From Alkalibacterium kapii (GTDB lineage: Bacteria > Bacillota > Bacilli > Lactobacillales > Carnobacteriaceae_A), in assembly GCF_007988865.1 (NCBI RefSeq), contig NZ_BJUY01000009.1, positions 1 through 62,711 of the forward strand: a stretch of 62,711 bases of DNA. Direction: 5' to 3'. Under the pieces are notes generated by a model. It ran no database searches. It was not told the origin of the DNA and saw only the letters and a list, made by a program, of their open reading frames with translations. Shown here piece after piece: positions 16,414 through 25,903 of this stretch; the first letter of the stretch is position 1; each line of letters begins with the position of its first letter. Made by a program: the position numbers and the translations under genes.

Positions 16414-18078
16414 TTAGTTCATTCGTAATTTTCGACGGACACTGGCGGCTCTTTTGCCAACGAGTCTATCGGCCAGGCGTGTTTTTAGTGCTAGTGAGCC
16501 GAAAATAGCAATTCCAACAGCTACGATGATCATTAAAGCAAGCAGTGAATCGAATCGGCTGTTATAGTCTATGAAAAAGCCTAAGCCGAATTTAACAAGC
16601 CACGTGCCGGCTCCCATGACGAGAGAAATCAACAGTATCAGCAAAGAGCGTCTGAAGAGACGAGTAGCTGAATAATAAACGCTTGTGTGCATGATTTTCA
16701 TCATCATCGCACAGCTGACAAAAAAACCTAGTATCGCAGAAAGTAGCATACCATATGGGCCGACCAGCCAGACAAATACTACCTGACTAACTACTTTCAC
16801 CAATAAACCGGTAAGTAACGCTTTGATCGCCGGTCGCGTCAGGTTGGAGGCCTGCAGAATATTCCCTAAAACGGCATACAATGCTACAAAGATACTCATC
16901 ACTGCAGAAACTTGGGTGATGCTTGTTCCCAGATTGCTGTGTCCATAAAAAATAGCGTACAAGGGCTCAGCAACTACGATCATGCCGACTGCTGCCGGGA
17001 ACATGGCAAATAGTAAGAGTTGTACTGCTTTTGAAAACTGTCTTCTCACTTCATTCATGTTTTTCTTGGCTATCAAATCACTGATCAAAGGAACGGAAGC
17101 AATCGATAAAGCTGTACCAAATGATGTCAACACCATGATCAGTTTGTGTGCGTTCCCCTGAGTGATACCGTAAGTTTCTTCAATCAAATCAGGACTCATC
17201 TCAGAAAACTGACGCATCAGCGGACTGTAAGTCAATTGGTCTACCATTTGAAAAACGAGAATACCCGTTGCGATGATAACAAATGGGATGGATGTTTTGA
17301 TAATGTTTATGATCAGTTGTCTGGGAGATACGGATACATTCCCTGCACTTTGTTCTGGGGTATAGTCAAAGGCAGTTTTTAAATGTCTGATCTTATAAGC
17401 CAAATATCCAAGAGAGAATACCGCACCTACAAAAGCAGCGAAAGTAGAGTAAGCAACGGCTGTTATTACTTCTCCGCCCAGTACTTGTCTGATGAGATAA
17501 GCTGAGCTTAATAGAAAGAGAATACGTGTCAGCTGTTCCAGAATTTGAGAAACCGCCGAAGGAACCATATTGTTGTGTCCCTGGATGAATCCTCTTGTCA
17601 CACTCTGTGCCGGTATAATGAGTAAGGCCGGGGTCAGCGATCTCATGACAATAACTGCTTCGCTCGTATCAGCTGAAGGACTCGACTGAGCAATCAAAGG
17701 GGCTATAAAAAACATGACGACTGCGGATAAAACACCTGTAAAGGCCATGATTTTAAGACTTTGCTTGTATATACCTTTTGACACTTCATATTCACCCAGC
17801 GCATTGTAGTAACTTACTTGTTTACTTATAGCAGAAGGAACCCCGGCTGTTGCGAGTGCCAGGAAAAACCCATATGGCGTATAACCTACTTGGAAAAGCG
17901 CCATAGCGGCATTTCCCGGCTCCTGGCCACCCATCCAGGCAAACCACGGAATGACATACAAAGCTCCCATGATTTTTGAGATCATACTTCCGGCTGTCAT
18001 CCAGGCAGCGCCGCTGACCATCTTGCTGTCATGCGACTCTTCTTTGTTTTCTATACTTTTATTTGAATCCTTAATCAT
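16414..18078 (-). CDS. MurJ/YtgP-type lipid II flippase (MOP superfamily)
   Basis: A polytopic membrane protein of about 554 residues with some 14 transmembrane segments. It belongs to the polysaccharide-biosynthesis/MATE-like branch (YtgP of Bacillus), which carries lipid-linked peptidoglycan precursor across the membrane. Typical segments are GAAWMTAGSMISKIMGALYVIPW near the start and TRGFIQGHNNMVPSAVSQILEQ. The start is uncertain. The ATG at 18078 has only a weak GTAGG site, and an in-frame GTG at 18108 is possible. Its role in cell wall synthesis is assigned by family; transport of another lipid-linked glycan is possible. Confidence 0.88.
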   Translation of the reverse strand: MIKDSNKSIENKEESHDSKMVSGAAWMTAGSMISKIMGALYVIPWFAWMGGQEPGNAAMALFQVGYTPYGFFLALATAGVPSAISKQVSYYNALGEYEVSKGIYKQSLKIMAFTGVLSAVVMFFIAPLIAQSSPSADTSEAVIVMRSLTPALLIIPAQSVTRGFIQGHNNMVPSAVSQILEQLTRILFLLSSAYLIRQVLGGEVITAVAYSTFAAFVGAVFSLGYLAYKIRHLKTAFDYTPEQSAGNVSVSPRQLIINIIKTSIPFVIIATGILVFQMVDQLTYSPLMRQFSEMSPDLIEETYGITQGNAHKLIMVLTSFGTALSIASVPLISDLIAKKNMNEVRRQFSKAVQLLLFAMFPAAVGMIVVAEPLYAIFYGHSNLGTSITQVSAVMSIFVALYAVLGNILQASNLTRPAIKALLTGLLVKVVSQVVFVWLVGPYGMLLSAILGFFVSCAMMMKIMHTSVYYSATRLFRRSLLILLISLVMGAGTWLVKFGLGFFIDYNSRFDSLLALMIIVAVGIAIFGSLALKTRLADRLVGKRAASVRRKLRMN

Positions 18079-18135
18079 TTTATTGAAACCTACTTTCACC
18101 ATATCCACATAAGATGGTTTGAACTTTTTTATTCA

Positions 18136-18162
18136 GAAAAAAAGGAGCAGAGTGCTCCTTTT
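18136..18162 (-). terminator. Intrinsic terminator of the ABC exporter gene
   Basis: The stem AAAAGGAGCA / TGCTCCTTTT (10 bp, 3-nt loop) is followed by T residues on the minus strand. It lies between the ABC exporter gene and the downstream flippase gene. Confidence 0.8.
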
Positions 18163-18257
18163 GCCTAAACCTATTTTACTGTTTTAATGTCAGAGGTGCA
18201 ATCTTTTAGGAGAAAGATTCATGAAACGTTCCAGATTGACCTCGATTTTGTAATCCT

Positions 18258-20018
18258 TTAATCTTTGGACAACTGTTGAGTCGCGAACAACTGATAGAGT
18301 GGATGAGTCTCAAGCAGTGCCTTATGCGTACCCATACCGGTCAACTTGCCTTCTTCAATAAAAAGGATTTTATCGGCATCCACTATCGTACTTAAACGGT
18401 GAGCAATAACAAACGTCGTGCGTCCTTTCATGAGCTTGTTCAAAGCCTGCGAAACGATCTTTTCAGATTGACTATCCAGACTGGCAGTGGCTTCGTCCAT
18501 CATCAGTATTTTGGGGTCTCTTAAAAATGCCCGTGCTATATTTATACGCTGGCGCTGCCCTCCAGAGAGCTTTGAACCCCGCTCACCGATTTCCTCTTCC
18601 AGCTTGTCAGGAAACTGTTCGATAAACGTTTTGGCATATGTCATTTCAAGAACTTCCCACAACCGTTCGTCTGAAATCTTTTCTGAATCCAGTAGTCCAT
18701 AAGTAAGATTCTCTTTTATCGTTCCTGACATCATCGCGTTTTCCTGCGACACGTAACCGATCTGACTGCGCCAGGACGTCATACTGATTTCATTGATCGG
18801 CGTATCCCCAACACGAATTTCCCCGCTGTCAGGTTTATAAAATCGTTCAAGTAAAGCAAAAAGGGTAGATTTCCCACCGCCACTTGGACCGGCAAAGGCT
18901 ATTTTTTCTCCCGGATAAGCCACAAAAGAAATCGGCTTGATCACTTTTTTGTCAGTTTCATAAGAAAAACTTACCTCATCAAACATGATCGGCAAGCCGT
19001 CTATTCTAATGTCTACTCCTTGACCTTTTTCTTCTTTCTGTTCATCCAAGATCTGAGCAATCCGTTCGGTAGCCCCTACAGCTTTTTGAATCTGCATAAA
19101 GAAATTCATAAAGGTCGTGATAGGAAAAATCACCTGGAATAAATAAAGCAGGAACGCGACCAGCTGGCCAGTCGACATCTCACCGCGGGCTACCCGCACA
19201 CCACCGTACCCAATGACAAGTACCATCACGCCCATCATCAAAGTATATATCAGTGGCCCAATGACAGCAATATATTTCCCCTCCTTCAAACCGATACGGT
19301 AAAGCTTGTTTATATTCTTCTCGCCTTTGTTTTTTTCAGCTCTCTCAGCAGTTGAGGATTTCATTAATCTCACTTCGGCAACCGTCTGCTGGACTTTTCC
19401 TGAAAACATCGCTGTTTCGTCCTGCATTTCACGTGACACTCTGGCAATGCGCTTCCCCAGCGGTTGAGTGAGAGCCAAAGCCAGTGGTACAGCAGTCAGC
19501 ATGACCAAAGTCATTTGCCAGTCCATGATGATCAGGATAAAGAAAATACCTGTTAAAGATAAAACACCACTGATAAACTGCGGAAAAAATGAAGAAATCA
19601 GATTCTGGACGATCGAGGTGTCGTTGGTCAGCCTGCTGACGATCTCGCCAGATGCATACCGGTCGAAAAAAGATACAGGGAGTTTAATGATTTTATTCCA
19701 AAGGAACTTTCTCAAACCCGATACAACGTGCTGACCGATTTTAAATAATACATAATTTGAAAAGCCGCTGAACAAGACTTGAACGATGAAAATCACGACA
19801 ACAGCAGCAATCATCCAGGGAGTAAAGAAATCCAGTTCGATGCCATCTATGAATTGCTGGGTCGCCAGCGGGATCAATAATCGCGTTGCAATGGAGAGGA
19901 TGCTCCCAGCAAGTCCGATAGCGATTAGGCCTTTGGATATATTAGTCGACCACAAGAGTCGGGTGAATGTTTTGAAATCATTTTTTGTCGGCGATTTGAG
20001 CTCCGGTTTTCTTTCCAT
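18258..20018 (-). CDS. Multidrug-type ABC exporter, half-transporter (LmrA/BmrA-like)
   Basis: A 586-residue fusion of a six-helix transmembrane domain (about 1-320) and a nucleotide-binding domain (about 345-580). Walker A is GPSGGGKST, the signature is LSGGQRQRINIARA, Walker B is ILMMDEATASLD, and the H-loop is VIAHRLST. A single gene implies a homodimer. The closest familiar relatives are LmrA and BmrA, which export amphiphilic drugs, but the physiological substrate cannot be told from sequence. Start ATG with AAGAGGCG upstream. It stands alone between the flippase and leuS terminators. Confidence 0.92.
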   Translation of the reverse strand: MERKPELKSPTKNDFKTFTRLLWSTNISKGLIAIGLAGSILSIATRLLIPLATQQFIDGIELDFFTPWMIAAVVVIFIVQVLFSGFSNYVLFKIGQHVVSGLRKFLWNKIIKLPVSFFDRYASGEIVSRLTNDTSIVQNLISSFFPQFISGVLSLTGIFFILIIMDWQMTLVMLTAVPLALALTQPLGKRIARVSREMQDETAMFSGKVQQTVAEVRLMKSSTAERAEKNKGEKNINKLYRIGLKEGKYIAVIGPLIYTLMMGVMVLVIGYGGVRVARGEMSTGQLVAFLLYLFQVIFPITTFMNFFMQIQKAVGATERIAQILDEQKEEKGQGVDIRIDGLPIMFDEVSFSYETDKKVIKPISFVAYPGEKIAFAGPSGGGKSTLFALLERFYKPDSGEIRVGDTPINEISMTSWRSQIGYVSQENAMMSGTIKENLTYGLLDSEKISDERLWEVLEMTYAKTFIEQFPDKLEEEIGERGSKLSGGQRQRINIARAFLRDPKILMMDEATASLDSQSEKIVSQALNKLMKGRTTFVIAHRLSTIVDADKILFIEEGKLTGMGTHKALLETHPLYQLFATQQLSKD

Positions 20019-20130
20019 TTATAACGCCTCTTTTCCTGGTCCATTTTACTAGACAATTTAATCATGAGTTCAACTTATTTTTTTAAGTATACCATTACAA
20101 TTGAAGAGCTTGTAACTATTTTTAGACGTA

Positions 20131-20183
20131 TAAAAACAGACCCGCATCCCTGGAGGAATCGATCCTCCAACAATACGGGTCTG
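20131..20183 (-). terminator. Intrinsic terminator of leuS
   Basis: A long hairpin with outer stem CAGACCCG / CGGGTCTG and inner stem GGAGGA / TCCTCC, followed by T5 on the minus strand, 20 nt after the leuS stop. Confidence 0.88.
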
Positions 20184-20205
20184 AACATTTTTTTATTTTA
20201 ACTGT

Positions 20206-22623
20206 TTAATTTGCGACGATATTTACTAATTTACCGGGAACAACGATGACTTTTCGTACCGTCTTTCCTTCAATAAATTCTTTGATGCGTGCGTCTTTTA
20301 AGGCTCTGGCTTCCAGCTCCTCTTTGGATATCGAACTTGGTACCAGTACTTTCCGGCGAACTTTACCGTTCACCTGGAAAACCACTGTGACTTCGTCTTT
20401 GACCAGTTTATTTTCATCAAAATCAGGCCATGGTTCATAACTGATTCCCTCATTTGATCCAGTCACTTTCGCCCACAATTCTTCACCGAGATGCGGTGCA
20501 ATAGGTGCGAGTAACTGAATAAAGCCTTTCACATAATTCAGAGGCAGTGTGTCTGCTTTATAAGCCGCATTCGTGAAGACCATGAGTTGCGAAATCGCCG
20601 TGTTGAATTGAAGCGCGTCATAATCTTCCGTGACTTTTTTCACGGTTTGATGGTAGACTACATCCAATTTCCCATCATTATGTGTCGTGATGCGGTCTCT
20701 CATTTTATCCTCTTCGTCCACAAGCAAGCGCCAGACTCGGTCTAAAAAGCGTCTTGCCCCTTCAAGACCTTCTTCACTCCAGGCAATCGCTGCGTCCAGA
20801 GGGCCCATAAACATTTCATAAAGTCTGAGTGTGTCTGCACCATATTTCTCCACAACATCGTCAGGATTGACTACATTCCCTTTTGATTTAGACATTTTTT
20901 CATTGTTTTCACCTAGGATCATTCCCTGGTTGAAAAGCTTCTGGAAAGGTTCTTTTGTTGGAACGAGCTCCAAGTCATAAAGGAATTTGTGCCAGAAGCG
21001 TGCATACAAAAGATGCAGGACAGCATGTTCCGCTCCTCCGATATACAAATCAACGGGCAGCCATTTTTCAAGCAGCTTAGGGTCAGCGATCCTGTCTGTG
21101 TTATGCGGATCGATATACCGCAGGAAGTACCATGAACTTCCAGCCCACTGCGGCATGGTATTTGTATCACGTTTTCCTTTCATCCCTGTCTCTTCATCCA
21201 CGACATTGACCCAGTCGGTGATGTTGGCAAGCGGAGATTCTCCTGTTCCTGAAGGTTTGATTTCAGTTGTTTTTGGAAGGACTACAGGTAGATCTTCTTC
21301 TTTTACTGTTGTAGTCGTACCGTCCTCCCAGTGGATCACAGGGATCGGCTCTCCCCAGTACCTTTGTCTTGCAAACAGCCAGTCTCTTAGACGGTAGGTC
21401 GTTTTGCTTTCCCCCACTTTTTTCTCTTCGAGATAATCAATGATGGCCTGATTTGCTTCTTCCAATGCCATACCATTGATAAAGTCGGAATTAATGTGCT
21501 GGCCATCCCTCGTGTAGGCTTCTTTTTCCGTATTCCCTCCTTCAATCACCGGACGGATCGAAAGGTCATATTTTTGTGCAAACTCAAAGTCACGTTGATC
21601 ATGTGCCGGAACAGCCATAATGGCTCCTGTTCCATATGAAGCGAGCACATAGTCAGCAATCCAAATAGGCATTTCCTCTTCGGTGACCGGATTGATGGCG
21701 TAAGCCCCAGTGAAGACCCCTGTTTTATTTTTGTTCAAGTCCGTTCGTTCAAGGTCGGATTTTTTATAGGCTTCTTTACGGTATGATTCGATGGCTTCTT
21801 TTTGTTTTTCAGTCGTTATTTTATCGATGAGTTCAGACTCAGGAGCAAGTACTGCATACGTGGCACCAAAAATCGTGTCCGGTCTTGTGGTAAAGACATT
21901 GAAGGATTCCTTGGTACCTTTTACTTTAAAGGTGATTTCAGCACCTTCTGATTTACCGATCCAGTTTCGCTGCATGTCCTTGATATGTTCCGGCCAGTCG
22001 ACGTCTTTTAAATCCTCAAGTAAACGGTCGGCGTAAGCTGTTATTTTAAGCATCCACTGTTTCATCGGTTTACGGTAAACAGGATGTCCCCCGCGTTCCG
22101 ATTTACCGTCGATCACTTCTTCATTAGCTAATACTGTGCCTAAAGCGGGACACCAGTTGACAGGGACTTCAGCCTGATAGGCGAGACCGTGTTCGACAAG
22201 TTTAGTGAAAATCCACTGCGTCCATTTGTAGTATTCAGGATCTGTTGTATTGATTTCTCTTTCCCAGTCATAACTGAAACCGAGTGAATTAATTTGACGC
22301 TTAAATGTCTGGATATTTTTCTCAGTGAATTCAGCGGGATCATTTCCCGTATCCAAGGCATATTGTTCTGCAGGCAACCCGAAAGCGTCCCACCCCATTG
22401 GATGCAGGACATTGAAGCCTTGACTGCGTCTTATTCGGGAAATGATATCTGTCGCCGTGTATCCTTCTGGATGGCCTACGTGAAGGCCTTGTCCGGATGG
22501 GTAGGGAAACATATCCAGTGCATAGAAATATTCTTTCTCATCATCTTCTGTTGCTTTAAATGTATGATTCTCTTCCCAAAATTTCTGCCATTTCTTTTCT
22601 ACCTGATGGTGATTAAAAGACAT
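20206..22623 (-). CDS. leuS: Leucyl-tRNA synthetase
   Basis: A class I aminoacyl-tRNA synthetase of 805 residues that charges tRNA-Leu. The HIGH-type motif is in [19 protein letters not shown], the editing (CP1) domain spans about 220-415 with [13 protein letters not shown], and the KMSKS motif is in [14 protein letters not shown]. The length matches bacterial LeuRS of Firmicutes. The ATG follows GGAGAGAG. The gene is monocistronic, controlled by a T-box leader and closed by a strong terminator. Confidence 0.98.
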   Translation of the reverse strand: MSFNHHQVEKKWQKFWEENHTFKATEDDEKEYFYALDMFPYPSGQGLHVGHPEGYTATDIISRIRRSQGFNVLHPMGWDAFGLPAEQYALDTGNDPAEFTEKNIQTFKRQINSLGFSYDWEREINTTDPEYYKWTQWIFTKLVEHGLAYQAEVPVNWCPALGTVLANEEVIDGKSERGGHPVYRKPMKQWMLKITAYADRLLEDLKDVDWPEHIKDMQRNWIGKSEGAEITFKVKGTKESFNVFTTRPDTIFGATYAVLAPESELIDKITTEKQKEAIESYRKEAYKKSDLERTDLNKNKTGVFTGAYAINPVTEEEMPIWIADYVLASYGTGAIMAVPAHDQRDFEFAQKYDLSIRPVIEGGNTEKEAYTRDGQHINSDFINGMALEEANQAIIDYLEEKKVGESKTTYRLRDWLFARQRYWGEPIPVIHWEDGTTTTVKEEDLPVVLPKTTEIKPSGTGESPLANITDWVNVVDEETGMKGKRDTNTMPQWAGSSWYFLRYIDPHNTDRIADPKLLEKWLPVDLYIGGAEHAVLHLLYARFWHKFLYDLELVPTKEPFQKLFNQGMILGENNEKMSKSKGNVVNPDDVVEKYGADTLRLYEMFMGPLDAAIAWSEEGLEGARRFLDRVWRLLVDEEDKMRDRITTHNDGKLDVVYHQTVKKVTEDYDALQFNTAISQLMVFTNAAYKADTLPLNYVKGFIQLLAPIAPHLGEELWAKVTGSNEGISYEPWPDFDENKLVKDEVTVVFQVNGKVRRKVLVPSSISKEELEARALKDARIKEFIEGKTVRKVIVVPGKLVNIVAN

Positions 22624-22683
22624 GTCTCTCTCTCCTTAATTTCTGTCGGTTTGTTTAAAAGCTGGTCACTTCTCTGTCCATAA

Positions 22684-22930
22684 ATAAAAAAACCTATGAA
22701 CAGTTTTAAAAAATCTGATCATAGGGCGTTATAGTCGCGGTACCACCTATATTTACCACCTGTATTAAAGCACCAGGCGGCCTTTTTCCTTAACGCGGAG
22801 GACGACTTTACGACCTGTGATCATAAAGCTGCTTTGTTTGCGGGTAAGTTCAGTTGCTGTCTCGTGTATTTCCACCACCCATACACTCTCTAAGTCAGAC
22901 AGGATCCCCTAGTACTCCCACAGGCATTTA
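22684..22930 (-). promoter_or_regulatory. T-box leader of leuS (specifier CUU, Leu)
   Basis: On the minus strand the T-box sequence AGGTGGTACCGCG lies at 22736-22748. It can pair with an antiterminator or leave a terminator with stem 22693-22703 / 22715-22725 (CCTATGA.CAG pairing CTG.TCATAGG) and T7. Upstream are stem I features (AGAGAG, GGTGG) and a specifier context GAACTTACCC. The codon CTT at 22846-22848 would read leucine, in agreement with leuS. Uncharged tRNA-Leu should stabilise the antiterminator. The T-box call is very sure; the exact specifier is inference from alignment by eye. Confidence 0.93.
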
Positions 22931-22942
22931 TCTATTGCTTTA

Positions 22943-22971
22943 ATCATACCAAAGCAGGAAGTTTGTCGCAA
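22943..22971 (-). promoter_or_regulatory. Promoter of the leuS T-box leader
   Basis: TTGCGA (22966-22971), a 17-bp spacer and TATGAT (22943-22948), just upstream of the T-box leader on the minus strand. Confidence 0.8.
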
Positions 22972-23099
22972 CAGTTATTTCGTTTGCTTACCAACGGCAT
23001 ACTTCAAAAATCTGATTCAACTCTTGAGCAAACTATTCTAAGTTGTTAAAGTACATAACTTTGTCAGGTGTTCTACTCATTTATATTAAACTACTCGTT

Positions 23100-23129
23100 T
23101 TGACTTCACTTTCTTTTATCTGCTATGAT
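23100..23129 (+). promoter_or_regulatory. Promoter of mnmM
   Basis: TTGACT (23100-23105), an 18-bp spacer and TATGAT (23124-23129), divergent from the leuS promoter. Confidence 0.7.
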
Positions 23130-23178
23130 TGAGTATATTTCAATTATTTGATTATATGAAAATAAGGGGATGACTCAC

Positions 23179-23742
23179 ATGTTACTTCATGCTTTAGCTT
23201 TTACCCGTGCACTGATTGAACAAGCTGTTCAGTCAGGAGATACCGTTATAGATGCGACGGTTGGAAATGGTCATGACACACTGCATCTTGCCAGACTTGT
23301 TGGAGATTCTGGCAAGGTGATCGGTTTTGATATTCAGAAATCAGCTCTCACTGTCACACAAAAGCGGCTGAAGGAGACTGGAGTAGACGCCCGTGTCACC
23401 CTTCACCATAAAGGACATGAAACTATTGACGAAGTGCTCTCCCCTGCTGACTCTGTTTCATTAGTCGTCTACAATCTTGGTTATCTTCCTAAAGGCGATA
23501 AGTCGATAGTGACCACTCCAGCATCGACTCTAAAAAGTATTGAACTGGCCTTATCTTACCTTAAAAAGAATGGTCTGGTCTTATTGATGGTTTATTATGG
23601 TCATGAAGGAGGACCTGAGGAAAAAGATGCGCTATTAAAGTACGTTGAAACGCTGCCTCAAAAAGAGTATTCTGTTTTGCAGTATCAGTACCTTAACCAG
23701 AAAAATTCACCCCCTTTTCTTATTGCTATAGAAAAGAAATAG
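23179..23742 (+). CDS. mnmM: tRNA 5-(aminomethyl)-2-thiouridine methyltransferase MnmM (YtqB)
   Basis: A 187-residue class I SAM-dependent methyltransferase. Motif I is in TVIDATVGNGHDTLHLARLVG, and the acidic strand-2 end is GFDIQ. The YNLGYLPKGDKSIVT stretch is characteristic of the YtqB family. That family was first described as a putative rRNA methylase and later shown to methylate nm5s2U to mnm5s2U at the tRNA wobble position in Gram-positives (MnmM). I chose the ATG at 23179 because the GGGGA site is 8 nt upstream; the in-frame ATG at 23170 overlaps that site. Confidence 0.9.
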   Translation: MLLHALAFTRALIEQAVQSGDTVIDATVGNGHDTLHLARLVGDSGKVIGFDIQKSALTVTQKRLKETGVDARVTLHHKGHETIDEVLSPADSVSLVVYNLGYLPKGDKSIVTTPASTLKSIELALSYLKKNGLVLLMVYYGHEGGPEEKDALLKYVETLPQKEYSVLQYQYLNQKNSPPFLIAIEKK

Positions 23743-23830
23743 TCCTTACTCATTGTAAGCTGATCATAAATCCGATAAAATTAAACCAAGGATTTATATG
23801 TATGAGTTTAACAACAACGAAGGAGATTAT

Positions 23831-24882
23831 ATGCAAAAACTGACAGTTCTCGTAACCTTCTATAGGCACTCCAGTTGCTCATGGCATCTTGAAGGGTTTA
23901 AAAGAAATCAATAACATTGAAATCATCGGTATCGATTCAAGGATACATACAGCGGGAAATATTTTTTTGTGACCGAGTCTATCGTCTGCCTAGATTTTCA
24001 GAAGATAAAGAAAGTTATTTCTCCAAGTTGGATGAGATCATTGCTAAAGAAAATGTTCAAGCTGTATTTCCCAGCCATCCACAGGAAATTACTTTGTTTG
24101 ATGATTACGATCACCATTTATCTATTCCATTTGCTCTTCCCGAAAGCGAACACTTTGACATTTTGCTTGATAAGGTTTCTACCTATGAATGGCTCATAGA
24201 GCAAGGTCTTAGTCACTATATTCCTACTTATTTCACGTTTAAAACACATACAGAGCTAAAGCATTTAATTCAGAATGAGTTGAAAAATGAGAAGGAATTA
24301 GTCGTTAAGGATACTTCAGGCCATGGCGCTACAGGCTTTGCCATACTTACAAGTCATAAAAATTTTATAAAAGCAATCGAACAACAGCGCTCCCGTGTTT
24401 TTGCCTTTGACGATTACTTGGAGTCTAATAATACCCATTGGCGCATGGTCATGAAAAATTTGGGTAAACTTGAATTCAGTGTAGATGTTTACGTACATGA
24501 TTCCAAAACTGTGATCAGTGTCCCTAGAGAACGAACGGGCGTTTCAAATGGTCTCGTACTCGACGGTACCGTCCTTAGACATAACGAGTTGATAGAAATT
24601 TCTTCAACTATTGCTGAAACGCTGATCGATAATGAATTTTTAAATCTTCAGTTTATGAAAGAAGATGGTTAATACAAACTGACCGATATCAATCCGCGCT
24701 TTTGTGGTAGTCAGGTGATGGCACTCGGAGCTGGAGTAAACTTTCCAAAACTTTTCCTGATTTATCATCTCACAGATAAACGTCCGATACCTGAGCCAAA
24801 ATGGAATACGCGTATGATCCGTTACAGAGAGAGTGTATTCTACCACAATGACACTTCAGAAAAAGAACCGGACTTCTGGTAA
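23831..24882 (+). pseudogene. ATP-grasp family protein, degraded
   Basis: A remnant of a gene for an ATP-grasp protein of about 350 residues. It starts well (GAAGGAGATTAT then ATG at 23831, MQKLTVLVT), but three lesions break it. There is an extra base near 23857-23860, after which GTPVAHGILKGLKEI continues in another frame. There is an extra T in the T run at 23961-23967, before CDRVYRLPRFSEDKE. There is an in-frame TAA at 24670-24672 where EDG-YKLTDINPRFCGSQ would read on to the natural stop at 24882. The central ATP-grasp region (VVKDTSGHGATGFAIL) and metal site (TDINPRFCG) resemble carbamoyl-phosphate-synthase-like/PylC-like ligases. The original substrate is unknown. Confidence 0.85.
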
Positions 24883-24893
24883 GCTGAACACAT

Positions 24894-24935
24894 TTAAAAA
24901 AAGTCATTCGATAAAAACATCGAATGACTTTTTCA
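24894..24935. terminator. Bidirectional terminator after nupQ and the ATP-grasp pseudogene
   Basis: The 13-bp stem AAAGTCATTCGAT / ATCGAATGACTTT has A/T tracts on both sides, so it can end the leftward nucleoside transporter operon and the rightward pseudogene transcript. Confidence 0.9.
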
Positions 24936-24944
24936 ATATCTGTT

Positions 24945-25901
24945 TTATTTAGATTTAACAAATGTGTTTCCTAAGTCTTTAGGTGCTGTTGAACGTCCCA
25001 CAACTCCAACTAAAATAACGATAGTCAATAAGTATGGAAGAACCTGCAGCCAGATACCTGGAACATCCTGTATGATCGGGATATAGTTACCAATACGAGC
25101 AAGACTTTGAGCAAATCCAAAGAAAATCGCTGCTCCCATTGCTCCCAGTGGATTCCATTTACCAAAAATCATAGCAGCCATGGAGATGAATCCTTGACCT
25201 GCTACAGTCAAGATACCAAACTCATTATGGATAGCTTGAGCTTGGATAGCTCCACCGATACCTCCTAAGAATCCGGAAATCAAGACGCCAGAATATTTCA
25301 TCAAGTAAACGTTGATCCCCAGCGTTTCAGCGGCATGAGGATGCTCACCTACTGAACGCAAACGCAGGCCGAATCGTGTTTTAAAGAGAACGACCCATGC
25401 TATGATAGCAGTCAGTATACCCAAATAAGCAGGTCCTGACGTGTTCTGGAAGAAAATTGGGCCAATGACTGGTATTTTTTCCAATAAGAAAATATTGGAA
25501 AAACCGAACGAACGGGCTAATGGACCAGTCTGAGCTGCACCGTATATAGCACGTGTCAGGAACACGGCTAAAGCTGGTGCTGCCAAGTTGATAACCGTAC
25601 CGGAAACGATGTGGTCTGCACGCAGATTGATCGTTGCAACGGCATGTATCAGTGAAAATAATATTCCGATCACACCACCGGCAAGTAGACCCAACCAGGG
25701 TGTCATTGCACCAAATGTACTGTAAAATGTTAAGTTAAATATAGCGGACATAAAGGCACCCATAACCATGATACCTTCCAGACCAATGTTTACAACGCCA
25801 CTGCGTTCTGAGAACGTTCCACCTAAAGCAGTAAAGATAAGTGGAGCGGCATAGACGAGTGAACTTGATACGATCAGCTGTAATAAAGAAACGATATTCA
25901 T
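24945..25901 (-). CDS. nupQ: Nucleoside ABC transporter permease (NupQ/BmpC type)
   Basis: An integral membrane permease of 318 residues in the BPD_transp_2 family, with about 8-9 hydrophobic segments. It has the typical FTALGGTFSERSGVVNIGLEG and RSVGEHPHAAETLGINV motifs. Together with NupP, the ATPase NupO and the BMP lipoprotein encoded upstream it forms a nucleoside importer. It follows nupP by 2 nt and is the last gene of the operon, before a strong terminator. The nucleoside substrate is inferred from family and gene order. Confidence 0.92.
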   Translation of the reverse strand: MNIVSLLQLIVSSSLVYAAPLIFTALGGTFSERSGVVNIGLEGIMVMGAFMSAIFNLTFYSTFGAMTPWLGLLAGGVIGILFSLIHAVATINLRADHIVSGTVINLAAPALAVFLTRAIYGAAQTGPLARSFGFSNIFLLEKIPVIGPIFFQNTSGPAYLGILTAIIAWVVLFKTRFGLRLRSVGEHPHAAETLGINVYLMKYSGVLISGFLGGIGGAIQAQAIHNEFGILTVAGQGFISMAAMIFGKWNPLGAMGAAIFFGFAQSLARIGNYIPIIQDVPGIWLQVLPYLLTIVILVGVVGRSTAPKDLGNTFVKSK

Positions 25902-25903
25902 GC

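Noticed and set aside
22684-22930. SAM or other metabolite riboswitch upstream of leuS
   Set aside because: The T-box sequence AGGTGGTACCGCG followed by a terminator just before an aminoacyl-tRNA synthetase gene identifies a T-box.
23831-24882. Programmed frameshifting in the ATP-grasp gene
   Set aside because: Two separate insertions plus an in-frame stop codon cannot be explained by one recoding event, and no slippery heptamer with a stimulatory structure is evident.
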